From NCBI RefSeq assembly GCF_016125955.1, contig NZ_JADEVE010000273.1, positions 1-64,000 on the forward strand: 64,000 bases of DNA, in the 5' to 3' direction. The DNA is from Acetomicrobium sp. S15 = DSM 107314 (lineage in GTDB: Bacteria > Synergistota > Synergistia > Synergistales > Thermosynergistaceae). Positions 1 through 8,314 of the stretch are shown in pieces (the first letter of the stretch is position 1; each line of letters starts with the position of its first letter). The notes below the pieces were generated by a model. The model saw only the letters and a program-made list of their open reading frames with translations. It was not told where the DNA came from and searched no databases. A program made the position numbers and the translations under genes.

Positions 1-887
1 TTAGCCTGTATATACAAAAAGGAGGCAGACATATGGGCAACATTCGCAAGAAATACGATGCTACATTAAAAGCTAAAATAGCTTTAGAAGCAGTAAAGGG
101 AGAAAAGACAATAGCGGAGATATCCAGCGAATATGGGGTACATTCGACTCAAATAGCACATTGGAAGAAGCAACTGCTCGAGGAATTACCATCCATATTT
201 AGCGATAACGTGCCTAAAGCCAAAAAAGAGGGGAGGAGCTTGAGGCTAAAGCTTACCCGACAGATAGGACAGTTGAAGGGAAAGTTTTAATGGCTCAAAA
301 AAAAATCTACAATGTTCAGCCGGTGAAAAGCGCAAAATGGTAGAGCCAAAGAATCCAGATATAGCTATATATAGGCAGTGCGAGCTCGTACGCTTCCCAG
401 GTCATCGTACTATTACGAAACTCAAGGAGAGAGCGACTATAATCTCCACCTCATGAAGCTGATAGATGAGCAATATACGAAGGCACCCTTTTATGGCAGG
501 AAAATGACAAATTGGCTAAAGAAGCAAGGGTATGAAGTAAACCGCAAACGCGTACAGAGGCTCATGAGGCTTATGGGGATTGAGGCGATATATCCGAGAA
601 AACGAGGCTTGAGCACATCATCTGACGAATCCAAGAAGTACCCTTATCTACTAAGGGGTTTGGTAATTACAGAGCCCGATTCTGTTTGGAGCACGGATAT
701 AACGTACATCAGGATGAATAGGGGGTTTATGTACCTTGTAGCGATAATGGACTGGTATAGCCGGTATGTGCTATCTTGGGAGATCTCCAATACGCTCGAT
801 GCGAGCTTTTGTCTTGAAGCACTAAAACAGCGCTATCAATCTCACGTCCGGAGATATTTAACAGCGATCAGGGTTCAGGTTTTTCAT
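1..887 (+). mobile_element. Degraded IS3-family insertion sequence, 3' end lost
   Basis: An OrfA/OrfB pair of IS3-family type fills this stretch. OrfA has an in-frame TAA before its expected end. OrfB loses frame near 830-855 and transposase similarity stops at about 886, just after the FNSDQGS catalytic motif, so the last catalytic Glu and the right end are missing. An A9 run at 297-305 lies where IS3 elements usually frameshift between the two frames. No terminal inverted repeats or target duplication can be defined. The copy looks inactive. Confidence 0.85.
33..290 (+). pseudogene. IS3-family transposase OrfA (HTH protein), probably truncated
   Basis: 85 residues with the Tnp_1/IS3 OrfA helix-turn-helix pattern: a basic N-terminus (KKYDATLKAKIALEAVKGEKTIAE) and a recognition helix around YGVHSTQIAHWKKQL. 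OrfA binds the insertion-sequence ends. The frame closes at a TAA, and beyond it the same frame still reads WLKKKSTMFSR before a TGA, which is the typical OrfA tail. The TAA is therefore probably a nonsense change. A good ribosome site (AAGGAGG, 20-26) precedes the ATG. Confidence 0.75.
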
Positions 888-902
888 GTAGTTTTTGCTT
901 GA
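378..902 (+). pseudogene. IS3-family transposase OrfB (DDE integrase), frameshifted and truncated
   Basis: The reading frame from the GTG at 378 carries the HTH_21 region (YGRKMTNWLKKQGYEVNRKRVQRLM) and the rve-type catalytic core with the first Asp in WSTDITYI. The second catalytic Asp (PEIFNSDQGS, about 855-884) is present only in another frame, so at least one indel lies between about 830 and 855. Sequence after 886 is no longer transposase-like and the third catalytic residue is absent. The copy cannot make a functional transposase. Confidence 0.8.
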
Positions 903-989
903 GCTTCTTCTTGTGGGATATAGGCAATATTGTTTTGTCCTCTTTTTGTCATGGCGCGAAAGGAAATTTTCAAACAGCCTCTGAGCTCG

Positions 990-1018
990 TTGACAAGAAA
1001 GCAGAAGAATGGTAAATA
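990..1018 (+). promoter_or_regulatory. Putative promoter of the thiC operon
   Basis: A perfect -35 box TTGACA (990-995) is followed after 17 bp by TAAATA (1013-1018). Transcription would begin around 1025, just upstream of the TPP riboswitch. The -10 box is a weak match, so this rests on the -35 box, spacing and position. Confidence 0.55.
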
Positions 1019-1042
1019 CTATTAGCGACAATTACATATTTC

Positions 1043-1128
1043 GCCATGGGGGCGCCCCGAAGCAATGGGCTGAGAAGGTACCCCTTGAACCTGATCCAGG
1101 TAATGCTGGCGGAGGGAATGGCGAGAGG
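1043..1128 (+). promoter_or_regulatory. TPP (thiamine pyrophosphate) riboswitch, THI element
   Basis: The conserved THI-box parts occur in order: GGGGCGCCC (1049-1057), GGGCTGAGA (1067-1075), ACCCCTTGAACCTGATC (1080-1096), then GGTAATGCTGGCGGAGGGA (1099-1117). These are the pyrimidine-sensor (CTGAGA) and pyrophosphate-helix (ACCTGATC...GGTAATGC...GGAGGGA) motifs of the TPP aptamer. The element sits between a promoter and an intrinsic terminator ahead of thiC, which suggests transcription termination when TPP is abundant. Confidence 0.97.
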
Positions 1129-1152
1129 AAGTTAGAGGTTATAATTCTCTCC

Positions 1153-1180
1153 GGCCGCTTGTGTAGCGGCCTTTTGTTTT
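1153..1180 (+). terminator. Riboswitch expression platform: intrinsic terminator
   Basis: A perfect 7-bp stem GGCCGCT/AGCGGCC (1153-1159 with 1165-1171) is followed by TTTTGTTTT. It lies between the TPP aptamer and thiC, so it is the likely ligand-controlled terminator. Confidence 0.85.
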
Positions 1181-1234
1181 GGCCCTTCCTCAATGCTTAT
1201 CCCCTCCTCCAAATACATATTGGGAGGGAAAGGC

Positions 1235-2518
1235 ATGCAAAAAACCCAACTCGACTATGCCAAGACTGGCATCGTCACAAAAGAGATGCAACTTGCCGCC
1301 GAAGGCGAAGGTATAACCCCCGAGGAGCTTCGTGAGCTCGTGGCCGCGGGGCTGGCGGTGATACCGAAGAACGTAAATCACTCCTTCTCTTGCATAAAAG
1401 CGATAGGCCATAGGCTCAAGACGAAAGTCAATGCGAACCTCGGGACGAGCGACGAATGTGCGGACCTCGCATTCGAGGAGCGAAAACTCTCCGCAGCCTT
1501 AAAAGCGCAGGCCGACTCGATCATGGACCTTTCGACCGGGGGAGATCTCCACTCCATCAGGTCTTTCTTCCTCAAGAGGTCACCGGTCATGGTGGGGGCT
1601 GTACCGATATACGCCGTGGCGGCGGAGATGGCGCGCGACGGCGAGCCTTTGGAAAAGATGAGCGAGGAGAGGCTCTTTTCATCAATAGAAGAGCAGTGTT
1701 GTCAGGGTGTCGATTACATCACCGTGCATTGCGGCGTCACGTGCGAGTCTTCCGACAAGCTCTCCTCTTTCGAAAGAATTATGCCGTGCGTGAGCCGCGG
1801 CGGTTCGCTTCATCTCTACTGGATGCGTAAAACCGGCAAGGAAAACCCCCTTTACGAGCACTTTGACCACCTGTTGGGCATTGCCCACCGCTACGACGTG
1901 ACCTTGAGCCTTGGAGACGGCTTCAGGCCCGGTTCCATCGTGGATGCCATAGATGGACCGCAGATAGAGGAGCTCATGATACTGGCCGAGTTGGCTAAAC
2001 GCGCTCTTGCTGCAGGAGTCCAGGTGATGGTTGAAGGACCAGGACATGTGCCGCTTGAACACATAAAGTCGCACGTGCAGCTTCAAAAGCGCCTATGTAA
2101 CGGTGCGCCCTTTTACGTGCTGGGGCCTCTTCCTACGGACGTAGCCGCAGGATACGATCACATTACCGCCGCTATAGGCGGCGCGCTGGCAGGTTCAGCA
2201 GGGGCGGACTTCTTGTGTTACGTGACGCCGGCCGAACATTTAGGCCTGCCGGATGAGGAGGATGTGTATCTCGGCGTCATGGCTTCGAGGATAGCTGCCC
2301 ACGTGGCTGACATCGCCAAGGGCGTGCCGGGTGCGGCGGAAAAAGACAGGAGGATCTCCTTGGCCAGACAGCACCTCGATTGGGATGGGATTATCGCCGA
2401 GGCATTAGACCCCGAGCTGGTGCGCTGTAAATTGAAGGTGGCTTCGGACAGGGAAGCGTGCACGATGTGCGGCAAGCTGTGCGCCGTGAAGATGGTTCGC
2501 GGTGCGTATCAAATATAG
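1235..2518 (+). CDS. thiC: Phosphomethylpyrimidine synthase (HMP-P synthase) ThiC
   Basis: A radical-SAM enzyme that converts aminoimidazole ribotide (AIR) to 4-amino-5-hydroxymethyl-2-methylpyrimidine phosphate, the pyrimidine half of thiamine. The 427-residue protein is of the short ThiC type, without the long N-terminal extension of the enterobacterial enzyme. Recognisable family stretches include DLSTGGDLHSIR, GVDYITVHCGVT, EGPGHVPL and GPLPTDVAAGYDHI. The cluster-binding cysteines are at the C-terminus: C409, C412 and C416 (CTMCGKLC). The ATG at 1235 is chosen over an upstream ATG at 1193 because GGGAGGG (1222-1228) precedes it at proper spacing. It is controlled by the TPP riboswitch upstream and followed 15 bp later by the thiazole gene, forming a two-gene thiamine operon. 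Confidence 0.96.
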   Translation: MQKTQLDYAKTGIVTKEMQLAAEGEGITPEELRELVAAGLAVIPKNVNHSFSCIKAIGHRLKTKVNANLGTSDECADLAFEERKLSAALKAQADSIMDLSTGGDLHSIRSFFLKRSPVMVGAVPIYAVAAEMARDGEPLEKMSEERLFSSIEEQCCQGVDYITVHCGVTCESSDKLSSFERIMPCVSRGGSLHLYWMRKTGKENPLYEHFDHLLGIAHRYDVTLSLGDGFRPGSIVDAIDGPQIEELMILAELAKRALAAGVQVMVEGPGHVPLEHIKSHVQLQKRLCNGAPFYVLGPLPTDVAAGYDHITAAIGGALAGSAGADFLCYVTPAEHLGLPDEEDVYLGVMASRIAAHVADIAKGVPGAAEKDRRISLARQHLDWDGIIAEALDPELVRCKLKVASDREACTMCGKLCAVKMVRGAYQI

Positions 2519-2533
2519 AGGGAGCGATGAAAG

Positions 2534-3316
2534 ATGAGACTGGATGAGGTTACGATAACCAAGGCGATAGCGGAGCGTTATTTCGATAAGCTTATGAATA
2601 ACCTCGAGCTCGACGTGGCTATCGTCGGCGGTGGCCCTTCGGGGCTGGTCGCTGGGTATTTTTTGGCGAAGGCGGGACATAGGGTTGCGCTTTACGAGAG
2701 AAAGCTCAGCGTCGGCGGAGGCATGTGGGGCGGAGGCATGTTATTTAACGAAATAGTAGTTCAAGAAGACGCCAAGCGCCTATTGGACGAGCTCGATGTG
2801 CGCGCGCTGCCCTATAAAGAGGCCGGCTACTATACAGCAGATTCCGTCGAAGCCGTAAGCACTATAACGAGCAAGGCCGTGAAGGCCGGCCTCGTCGTGT
2901 TCAACTGCATCAGCGTTGAGGATATAGTCGCAAAAGACGACAGGATCTCTGGGCTCGTCATAAACTGGACGGCTGTCTCGATGGCCAACCTACACGTTGA
3001 TCCGCTCTCGATTAGGTCGCGCTACGTAATAGACGCCACAGGACACGATACCGAGGTTGTGGCTATGGTTGCCAAGAAAGCCCCTGGGAGGTTGTTGACG
3101 CCTTCGAAAAACATAGAAGGAGAGAAGTTTATGAACCCCGAAGAGGCCGAGAGACTGACCTTGGAGAACACGAAAGAGGTGTTCCCGGGTCTGTACGTGG
3201 CTGGCATGGCCTGCAACGCTACGTTTGGCGGCCCCAGGATGGGCCCCATTTTTGGAGGCATGCTTCTTTCTGGCGAAAAGGTCGCGTGCATGATTTTAAA
3301 AAGGCTTTCGGAATAA
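2534..3316 (+). CDS. thi4: Thi4-family thiazole synthase, His-type (sulfide-dependent)
   Basis: Makes the ADP-thiazole precursor of thiamine from NAD and glycine. The 260-residue protein has an N-terminal dinucleotide-binding loop (VGGGPSG, 31-37), a glycine-rich GGGMWGGGM (61-69), and the C-terminal [25 protein letters not shown] block. In eukaryotic suicide Thi4 the sulfur-donating Cys lies in a CMDP-like motif; here that position is His154 (LHVDP), as in methanogen-type Thi4 proteins that use free sulfide and are catalytic. That fits a sulfide-rich anaerobic habitat. It is 15 bp downstream of thiC and shares its riboswitch. Annotation pipelines often call this family 'sulfide-dependent adenosine diphosphate thiazole synthase'. 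Confidence 0.93.
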   Translation: MRLDEVTITKAIAERYFDKLMNNLELDVAIVGGGPSGLVAGYFLAKAGHRVALYERKLSVGGGMWGGGMLFNEIVVQEDAKRLLDELDVRALPYKEAGYYTADSVEAVSTITSKAVKAGLVVFNCISVEDIVAKDDRISGLVINWTAVSMANLHVDPLSIRSRYVIDATGHDTEVVAMVAKKAPGRLLTPSKNIEGEKFMNPEEAERLTLENTKEVFPGLYVAGMACNATFGGPRMGPIFGGMLLSGEKVACMILKRLSE

Positions 3317-3683
3317 GCTCGAGCGCCTGTGCTCGTTTTTGTGCTTTGACTTCGACCTGCTTCGGATGAAGTAAAGCGATAGGGGTTAAGGGTTACAGTT
3401 GCGAGGAGGCTCTCGCTTGCCCTTAGCCCCTTCAAGTTTGACGTGCCCTGCGCTTGAGATAAACGATTACTTGCCTTTGGAGTACGCCGCACTGTTTTAA
3501 AAAATCCGATGACGGGCTTGAGCTATTGCCTTTGCCGCTCCTAAGTGCTATGGTCTTTGCAGCCCATTTCATACTCTGGGTATCGCCGAGAAAGCCTGGC
3601 TTGCCGATAGTATATATGCATTCTAAAACTGGCCTCGTGGTCGGTGAGAGTTAAAGTGAAGCGGTGGGGAGAGGTGATTGAGG
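3317..3683. other. Intergenic region with a weak terminator-like hairpin
   Basis: 367 bp without a convincing gene. A short hairpin CGAGC/GCTCG (3320-3324 with 3331-3335) followed by TTTTTGT may end the thiamine operon. No clear promoter for the next gene was seen. Confidence 0.4.
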
Positions 3684-4439
3684 ATGTATGACCTCCTTGA
3701 ACTGACGAGAGGCAGGCTTGCTCAGATTGCCCCACAAGCGTTGGCTTTATTGCCGGTGGGTTCGGTGGAACAGCACGGACCGCACCTGCCGGTTGGTGCG
3801 GATACTATAATCGTCGACGCGATCGCCCGCAGGGCGGCTGCAGAGGCTTCGAGCAAGGTCCCCATCGTCCTCTGCCCCGTGCTCTCCTTTGGGAGCTCCG
3901 ATCATCACCTCTATTGGTGCGCCGCTTCCCTCAGCAATGAGACTTTGATCGATCTTCTCTCGGATGTAGTCTCATCGCTTCATGCCTCGGGCTTTAGAGA
4001 GATACTGATCCTCAACTCGCACGGCGGAAATGTCGAGGCCGCCCGCATAGTTACAAGGAAAACTCCGCTAAAGCGCCCGGTAGTCGTGGGCACCTGTAAT
4101 TACTGGGATGTCGCCGAAAGGGCCCTCGAAAGGGAGACCGACCTCTTTAAGATCGGCGTGAAGGTACCCGGTCACGCGGGTTATTTTGAGACATCCCTAA
4201 TGCTTGCCTTGAAGCCGAACTTGGTCGACTTGGATTTATTGCCTCCGGCGCAGAAAAACATTCCTGCTGAAGGGGCGACAGGGGTTTACCTGCAGCGGCC
4301 TGGGCATTCGGTCGGGACAGATGGCCACAGCGGCGATGCTCACCTCGCCGACGCAAAACGCGGCGAGGTTTATCTTAACATAATCGTTATCGAGGTGGCA
4401 AAGGCGCTCGTGGCCTTTCACGCCGCAGCGCGCAGCTGA
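3684..4439 (+). CDS. Creatininase-family metal-dependent amidohydrolase
   Basis: 251 residues of the creatininase/MftE/FAPy-deformylase fold. The di-metal ligands are visible: E29 and H31 (PVGSVEQHGPHLPVGAD), D40, H113 (LNSHGGN) and E169 (GHAGYFETS). The family hydrolyses C-N bonds in small cyclic or linear amides; the substrate cannot be read from the sequence. The ATG at 3684 is preferred over an in-frame TTG at 3678 because GGGGAGAGG (3666-3674) is better placed for it. It follows the thiamine genes on the same strand but with a 367-bp gap, so a role in thiamine salvage is only a possibility. The next gene starts 32 bp downstream. Confidence 0.85.
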   Translation: MYDLLELTRGRLAQIAPQALALLPVGSVEQHGPHLPVGADTIIVDAIARRAAAEASSKVPIVLCPVLSFGSSDHHLYWCAASLSNETLIDLLSDVVSSLHASGFREILILNSHGGNVEAARIVTRKTPLKRPVVVGTCNYWDVAERALERETDLFKIGVKVPGHAGYFETSLMLALKPNLVDLDLLPPAQKNIPAEGATGVYLQRPGHSVGTDGHSGDAHLADAKRGEVYLNIIVIEVAKALVAFHAAARS

Positions 4440-4471
4440 TGCCCGTTTAGATGCGAAAAGGGGGATCGATT

Positions 4472-6037
4472 TTGAAAACTGAGAGAGATGCTTTGAGCGG
4501 ATGGCGAAGTGTTTTGAACGGAGATGCCCCGAAGAGCGCCGGGTGCGAACCGTGGCGTTTTAGCCTGCGCGCGCTTTTTGGACTATTGATCGTGTTTGTC
4601 GCTTGCTTCCCGGCGTCGGCGCAAGTTGCAGCGCCGAGCAGCGTAGATATATATCCGAACGGGGCTACGATGTCGTTCGTGCTCCCCTCTGGTGAGGCGG
4701 AGATCATCGTTCCTCCCGCCGTGGACGGAGAGAGCGTCGATTTCCTTCCGGGTCCCGGCGTGAGGATAGTTTCCGTCGTCAAAGAGAAGGTGTATTTAGG
4801 AGACTGGATCCCCGACGGCCTTTTGCCCTTGAAGAGGGAGCTTGACGAGTGCCGGGCGGAGATTGACGCAATGGAATCGACGATCGCAGCTTTGAAACAA
4901 TCTATTTTGCACCTCGAAAACGTTTCGTTGCAGGCGGAGTCGGACGACCTCGCACGGTTGCTTTCGACGCTGGAAGAGCGCCGGAAGGCACTTGAGCTCG
5001 AGATGCGCCGCAAGGCGCACGAACTCGAGGCCAAAGTGGCGCATCTGAATTTCCTGCAGGAAGAGTGGAATTCGCGAGCTCCGGCCGATAAAAGCGGCAT
5101 CCGAATCGTAGTCGTATCAGAGGGTGAAGGGAATGTGACCGTCAGGGCGCAGGTGAGGGGCGCTTCGTGGACGCCCGCCTACAAGGTAGCTGGCGATCTT
5201 AACTCTGGCAGGCTTACCATCTCGTTGCAGGCGGAGGTCGCTCAAAAGTGCGGCGTACCTTGGGGCGGCGAACTTGCTCTTCATACTGTAAAACCAGCGG
5301 AAAGCGTGGTTATCCCCGAACTTACGCCGCTTGTCGTCGATTTTAAGCCTCCGGTGAAGATTTTCAGGTCATTAGAGGCCGGCATGGCCAAAGATAGTGC
5401 GCAATTCGCAAAAGAGGTCTTGGAGACGAAGGTCGATATCGTATACCTTGTCCACGGTAACGTGAATGGCGATGGAACGCCGTCTTATCTTCCCCTGGAC
5501 GAGATGACTTTGAAGGCCAAGATGAAGGTCGTATGCGTTCCGGATTTCGATACCGCGGCTTGGATGATAGCCGAAACGGAACCCCTGGACCGTCCCCTCA
5601 TTCCTGGCGAGGCTCAAAACTACATCGATGGTACGCCATCAGGGAAGATCAAATTGGCGGCGGTAAACCGCGGAGAGCCGGTTACGATACCGCTCGGCCG
5701 TGTTCCACTTGTGAGCGCGACAAAAGAACGCCTTATTCCCAAAGGGGACGAGAAATGGTGGGGAAAGGGTTGGCTCGAAGAAGGCTACGAGATCCGCGTA
5801 AATAATGGCTTGTCCAGCGAGGTTGAAATTACTTTGACCGACAGGGTTCCCGTCAGCGCGCACGACGACATAAAGGTCGAGATAAAGGAAATCAGCCCCA
5901 AGCCCGCAGAGCAGACGGACAGGGGCATCATCACGTGGAAGTTGCGCCTCGCTTCCGGCCAGGCTCAAGCTATAAAGCTGCGCTACAGGATAACCTACCC
6001 TGCCGATAAGGAGATCTCCGTCTCGGAATACCGTTGA
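4472..6037 (+). CDS. Exported DUF4139 (mucoidy-inhibitor-like) coiled-coil protein
   Basis: About 521 residues. An N-terminal hydrophobic stretch (LRALFGLLIVFVACFPASAQ) acts as a signal peptide or anchor. A beta-rich DUF4140-like segment follows, then a long coiled coil (LKRELDECRAEIDAMESTI ... RRKAHELEAKVAHL), then a DUF4139 region beginning around VRGASWTPAYKVAG and ending with a beta-rich domain (GEKWWGKGWLEEGYEIRVNN...). The family is widespread but without an assigned biochemical role. The TTG at 4472 has AAGGGGG (4458-4464) at good distance; the upstream in-frame ATG at 4451 lacks a ribosome site. The stop overlaps the rsmG start (TGATG), so it is translationally coupled to rsmG. Confidence 0.75.
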   Translation: MKTERDALSGWRSVLNGDAPKSAGCEPWRFSLRALFGLLIVFVACFPASAQVAAPSSVDIYPNGATMSFVLPSGEAEIIVPPAVDGESVDFLPGPGVRIVSVVKEKVYLGDWIPDGLLPLKRELDECRAEIDAMESTIAALKQSILHLENVSLQAESDDLARLLSTLEERRKALELEMRRKAHELEAKVAHLNFLQEEWNSRAPADKSGIRIVVVSEGEGNVTVRAQVRGASWTPAYKVAGDLNSGRLTISLQAEVAQKCGVPWGGELALHTVKPAESVVIPELTPLVVDFKPPVKIFRSLEAGMAKDSAQFAKEVLETKVDIVYLVHGNVNGDGTPSYLPLDEMTLKAKMKVVCVPDFDTAAWMIAETEPLDRPLIPGEAQNYIDGTPSGKIKLAAVNRGEPVTIPLGRVPLVSATKERLIPKGDEKWWGKGWLEEGYEIRVNNGLSSEVEITLTDRVPVSAHDDIKVEIKEISPKPAEQTDRGIITWKLRLASGQAQAIKLRYRITYPADKEISVSEYR

Positions 6038-6708
6038 TGCGCGAGATCCTTGAAGCCATAAAACCGCACGAGACAAAGCTCAAAGAGTACGCGGAGCTTC
6101 TGCTCGATTATAATCGGTATGTGCGCTTGGTTGGGCCGTCTGACGCCGAAACGTTATGGGAGGAGCACATCCTCGATTGCGCTGCGGCGCTGCCGTTACT
6201 TCCGCCTTCGGGGCGCGTCGTGGATGTGGGAAGCGGCGGCGGCTTGCCCGGTATAGTGTGGGCGATATGCAGGCCGGACCTTACGGCGAGCCTGGTCGAG
6301 GCCACGAGGCGAAAATGCGAAGCCATGGAGCGGATAATAAAGGGACTGAAGCTGGAGAATGTGCGCGTCGTATGGGCAAGAGCCGAGGAAGAGGCGTCAC
6401 TGCGGCGCGAACTCTATGACGTTGCAGCTGCCCGCGCCGTGGCAGAAGTCGGAGTCTTGGTCGAATATCTTTCGCCCCTGGTCAAAGTGGGCGGCACCCT
6501 GTTGGCGTTCAAAGGGCGCGGGGTGCGCTCCGAGTTGGATCCGTTGACTGGGCGGTGGTCTGAGTTGGGATTGGACGAGCCAAAATTGGAGCGTTATGAG
6601 ATAAGGGGGAAAGAGCGTTATATAGTGCTGTGGGAGAAGGTCGATCTATGCCCCGATAAGTACCCAAGAAGGCCGGGGATGGCCGAAAAACGGCCCTGGT
6701 GGAGGTGA
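6037..6708 (+). CDS. rsmG: 16S rRNA (guanine-527-N7)-methyltransferase RsmG
   Basis: S-adenosylmethionine-dependent enzyme that methylates G527 of 16S rRNA. The 223-residue protein contains the SAM-binding VDVGSGGGLPGIVWAI motif, the family block NRYVRLVGPSDAETLWEEHILDC, and the typical Arg/Pro-rich tail YPRRPGMAEKRPW. The ATG at 6037 overlaps the stop of the upstream gene; a TTG one codon earlier (6034) is possible. rsmG directly before parA and parB is a conserved arrangement close to bacterial replication origins. Confidence 0.95.
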   Translation: MREILEAIKPHETKLKEYAELLLDYNRYVRLVGPSDAETLWEEHILDCAAALPLLPPSGRVVDVGSGGGLPGIVWAICRPDLTASLVEATRRKCEAMERIIKGLKLENVRVVWARAEEEASLRRELYDVAAARAVAEVGVLVEYLSPLVKVGGTLLAFKGRGVRSELDPLTGRWSELGLDEPKLERYEIRGKERYIVLWEKVDLCPDKYPRRPGMAEKRPWWR

Positions 6709-6713
6709 GCCGA

Positions 6714-7484
6714 TTGCCTGTAGTGGCTGTGGCAAATCAAAAGGGAGGGGTGGGCAAAACCACCTGCTGCGTCAACCTCGCTGCCGAACTCGGGAAGAGA
6801 GGCCATCTCGTCCTGGTGGTCGACATGGATCCACAGGCTCACAGCACCAGCGGCCTCGGGGTAGACAAAAGCGCCTTGAAATATACCACCTACGATGTTT
6901 TGATCAATGATGTTTCTATTGAAGAAATAATTATTTCTACATCATGGCAAGGTGTCTCTGTCATCCCAGCAACGATTGACCTGGCAGGGGCAGAGGTCGA
7001 ACTCGCGGGGACCTTGAGCCGCGAGACTCGCCTACTCCGCTTCTTATCCAAGGTCGACGACTTCGACCTGATCTTGATAGATTGCCCGCCTTCTTTAGGG
7101 CTCCTCACGATCAACAGCTTGGTGGCCGCAAACTCCGTCCTCATCCCCATACAATGCGAATACTATGCCCTTGAGGGTGTGTCGCAGCTCCTCAAAACGA
7201 TAGACCTGATAAAAAAGCATTTGAGCGATGGGCTGACTGTAGGGGGCATCCTGCTTACAATGTACGACAGCAGGACGCGCCTCTCGCAGGAGGTTGCCCA
7301 GGAGGTGCGCCGCCAGTTCGGCGACCTCGTTTTCGAGGCCATAATACCGCGCAACGTGCGGTTATCTGAAGCGCCGAGCTACGGCCAGCCGATCGCATAT
7401 TATGACCCCTCAAGCACAGGAGCGCTGGCATTTCAGGCCTTGGCGGAGGAGGTTGAGAGACGATGGCTCGCGGTAAAGCATTAG
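6714..7484 (+). CDS. parA: Chromosome-partitioning ATPase ParA (Soj)
   Basis: Deviant Walker-type ATPase that works with ParB on parS sites to segregate the chromosome origin. The 256-residue protein carries the deviant Walker A KGGVGKTT near the N-terminus (residues 10-17), DMDPQAHST, and the switch/Walker B region DLILIDCPPSLGLLTINSL. The start is set at the TTG at 6714 because GGAGGTGA (6700-6707) precedes it by 6 nt; a GTG at 6699 would overlap rsmG. The gene overlaps parB by 22 nt. Confidence 0.95.
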   Translation: MPVVAVANQKGGVGKTTCCVNLAAELGKRGHLVLVVDMDPQAHSTSGLGVDKSALKYTTYDVLINDVSIEEIIISTSWQGVSVIPATIDLAGAEVELAGTLSRETRLLRFLSKVDDFDLILIDCPPSLGLLTINSLVAANSVLIPIQCEYYALEGVSQLLKTIDLIKKHLSDGLTVGGILLTMYDSRTRLSQEVAQEVRRQFGDLVFEAIIPRNVRLSEAPSYGQPIAYYDPSSTGALAFQALAEEVERRWLAVKH

Positions 7485-8314
7485 GTCGAGGCCTCGAAGC
7501 GCTTATACCGAGCGCAGAACGACCGGTAGATACTCTACAGAAGGAACTCCCCGTGGAGTCCTTGAAGCCCAATCCTCTCCAGCCGCGTCAGAGGATGGAC
7601 GCTCTTGAACTGCAATCACTCGCCGATTCCATAAGAGAACACGGAATTGTCCAGCCCATTATCGTTAGGGCCGCGAAGGATGGATACGAGATCGTAGCCG
7701 GAGAGCGCCGCTGGCGCGCTGCAAAAATGGCCGGCTTATCTTCCGTGCCCGTGCAAGTGATAGATGTAAACGACAGCGCAGCACTCGAGATTGCCCTGGT
7801 AGAGAACCTCCAGCGCGAGGACTTATCCCCTCTGGAGGTGGCGCGTGCGTTGAAAGATCTGATCGAGCGCTTTCACCTCACTCATGAAGAGGCGGCCTCT
7901 CGCTTGGGATGGAGCCGCTCTGCCGTTACGAATAAACTTCGCCTCCTTGACCTGCCGGAGCGCGTCCGCAGCCTCTTGCTCGAGGAAAAGATCTCAGAGG
8001 GGCATGCGAGGTTGCTCCTCTCTTTAGAGAGCGCAGACGAACAGGTGCTGCTCGCCGAAGCGTGCGCGGAGCGAGGATTAAGTGTCAGGGATTTGGAGCA
8101 GGTTATCAAGCGCCGTAAGGCGCCAAAGAAAACTGTCCCACAGTTTTCCATACCGGAGGCCAAAAATCTGTGCGATCGTTACGGCATAAGGCTCAAGTTG
8201 ATCGGACGAGGGAAGCGAAAGCGCCTGGTGATAGAGGGGTTTGACGAAGAGCAGGTTCGCCTTCTTGTGGAATTGATGGAGTCGGCGGCGCCGCAATTAT
8301 TTCCGCGGAAATAA
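7463..8314 (+). CDS. parB: Chromosome-partitioning protein ParB (Spo0J)
   Basis: parS-binding CTP-switch protein of the ParABS system. The 283 residues begin with the typical GRGLEALIP motif, followed by the linker LKPNPLQPRQRMD and the ParB/sulfiredoxin core with GERRWRAAK (CTP-binding C-motif area) and VENLQREDLSPLEVA. A helix-turn-helix (LTHEEAASRLGWSRSAVTNKLRLL) and a C-terminal dimerisation segment complete it. The ATG at 7463 lies inside the end of parA, implying coupled translation. Two exact parS sites are in this window, at 16961 and 20443. Confidence 0.96.
   Translation: MARGKALGRGLEALIPSAERPVDTLQKELPVESLKPNPLQPRQRMDALELQSLADSIREHGIVQPIIVRAAKDGYEIVAGERRWRAAKMAGLSSVPVQVIDVNDSAALEIALVENLQREDLSPLEVARALKDLIERFHLTHEEAASRLGWSRSAVTNKLRLLDLPERVRSLLLEEKISEGHARLLLSLESADEQVLLAEACAERGLSVRDLEQVIKRRKAPKKTVPQFSIPEAKNLCDRYGIRLKLIGRGKRKRLVIEGFDEEQVRLLVELMESAAPQLFPRK

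Noticed and set aside
1009..1335. Open frame through the TPP riboswitch and thiC start
   Set aside because: The aptamer and terminator are non-coding RNA, and the frame is a chance reading that runs into thiC in another frame.
4451..4471. ATG at 4451 as start of the DUF4139 protein
   Set aside because: It has no ribosome site, while the TTG at 4472 has AAGGGGG at proper spacing.
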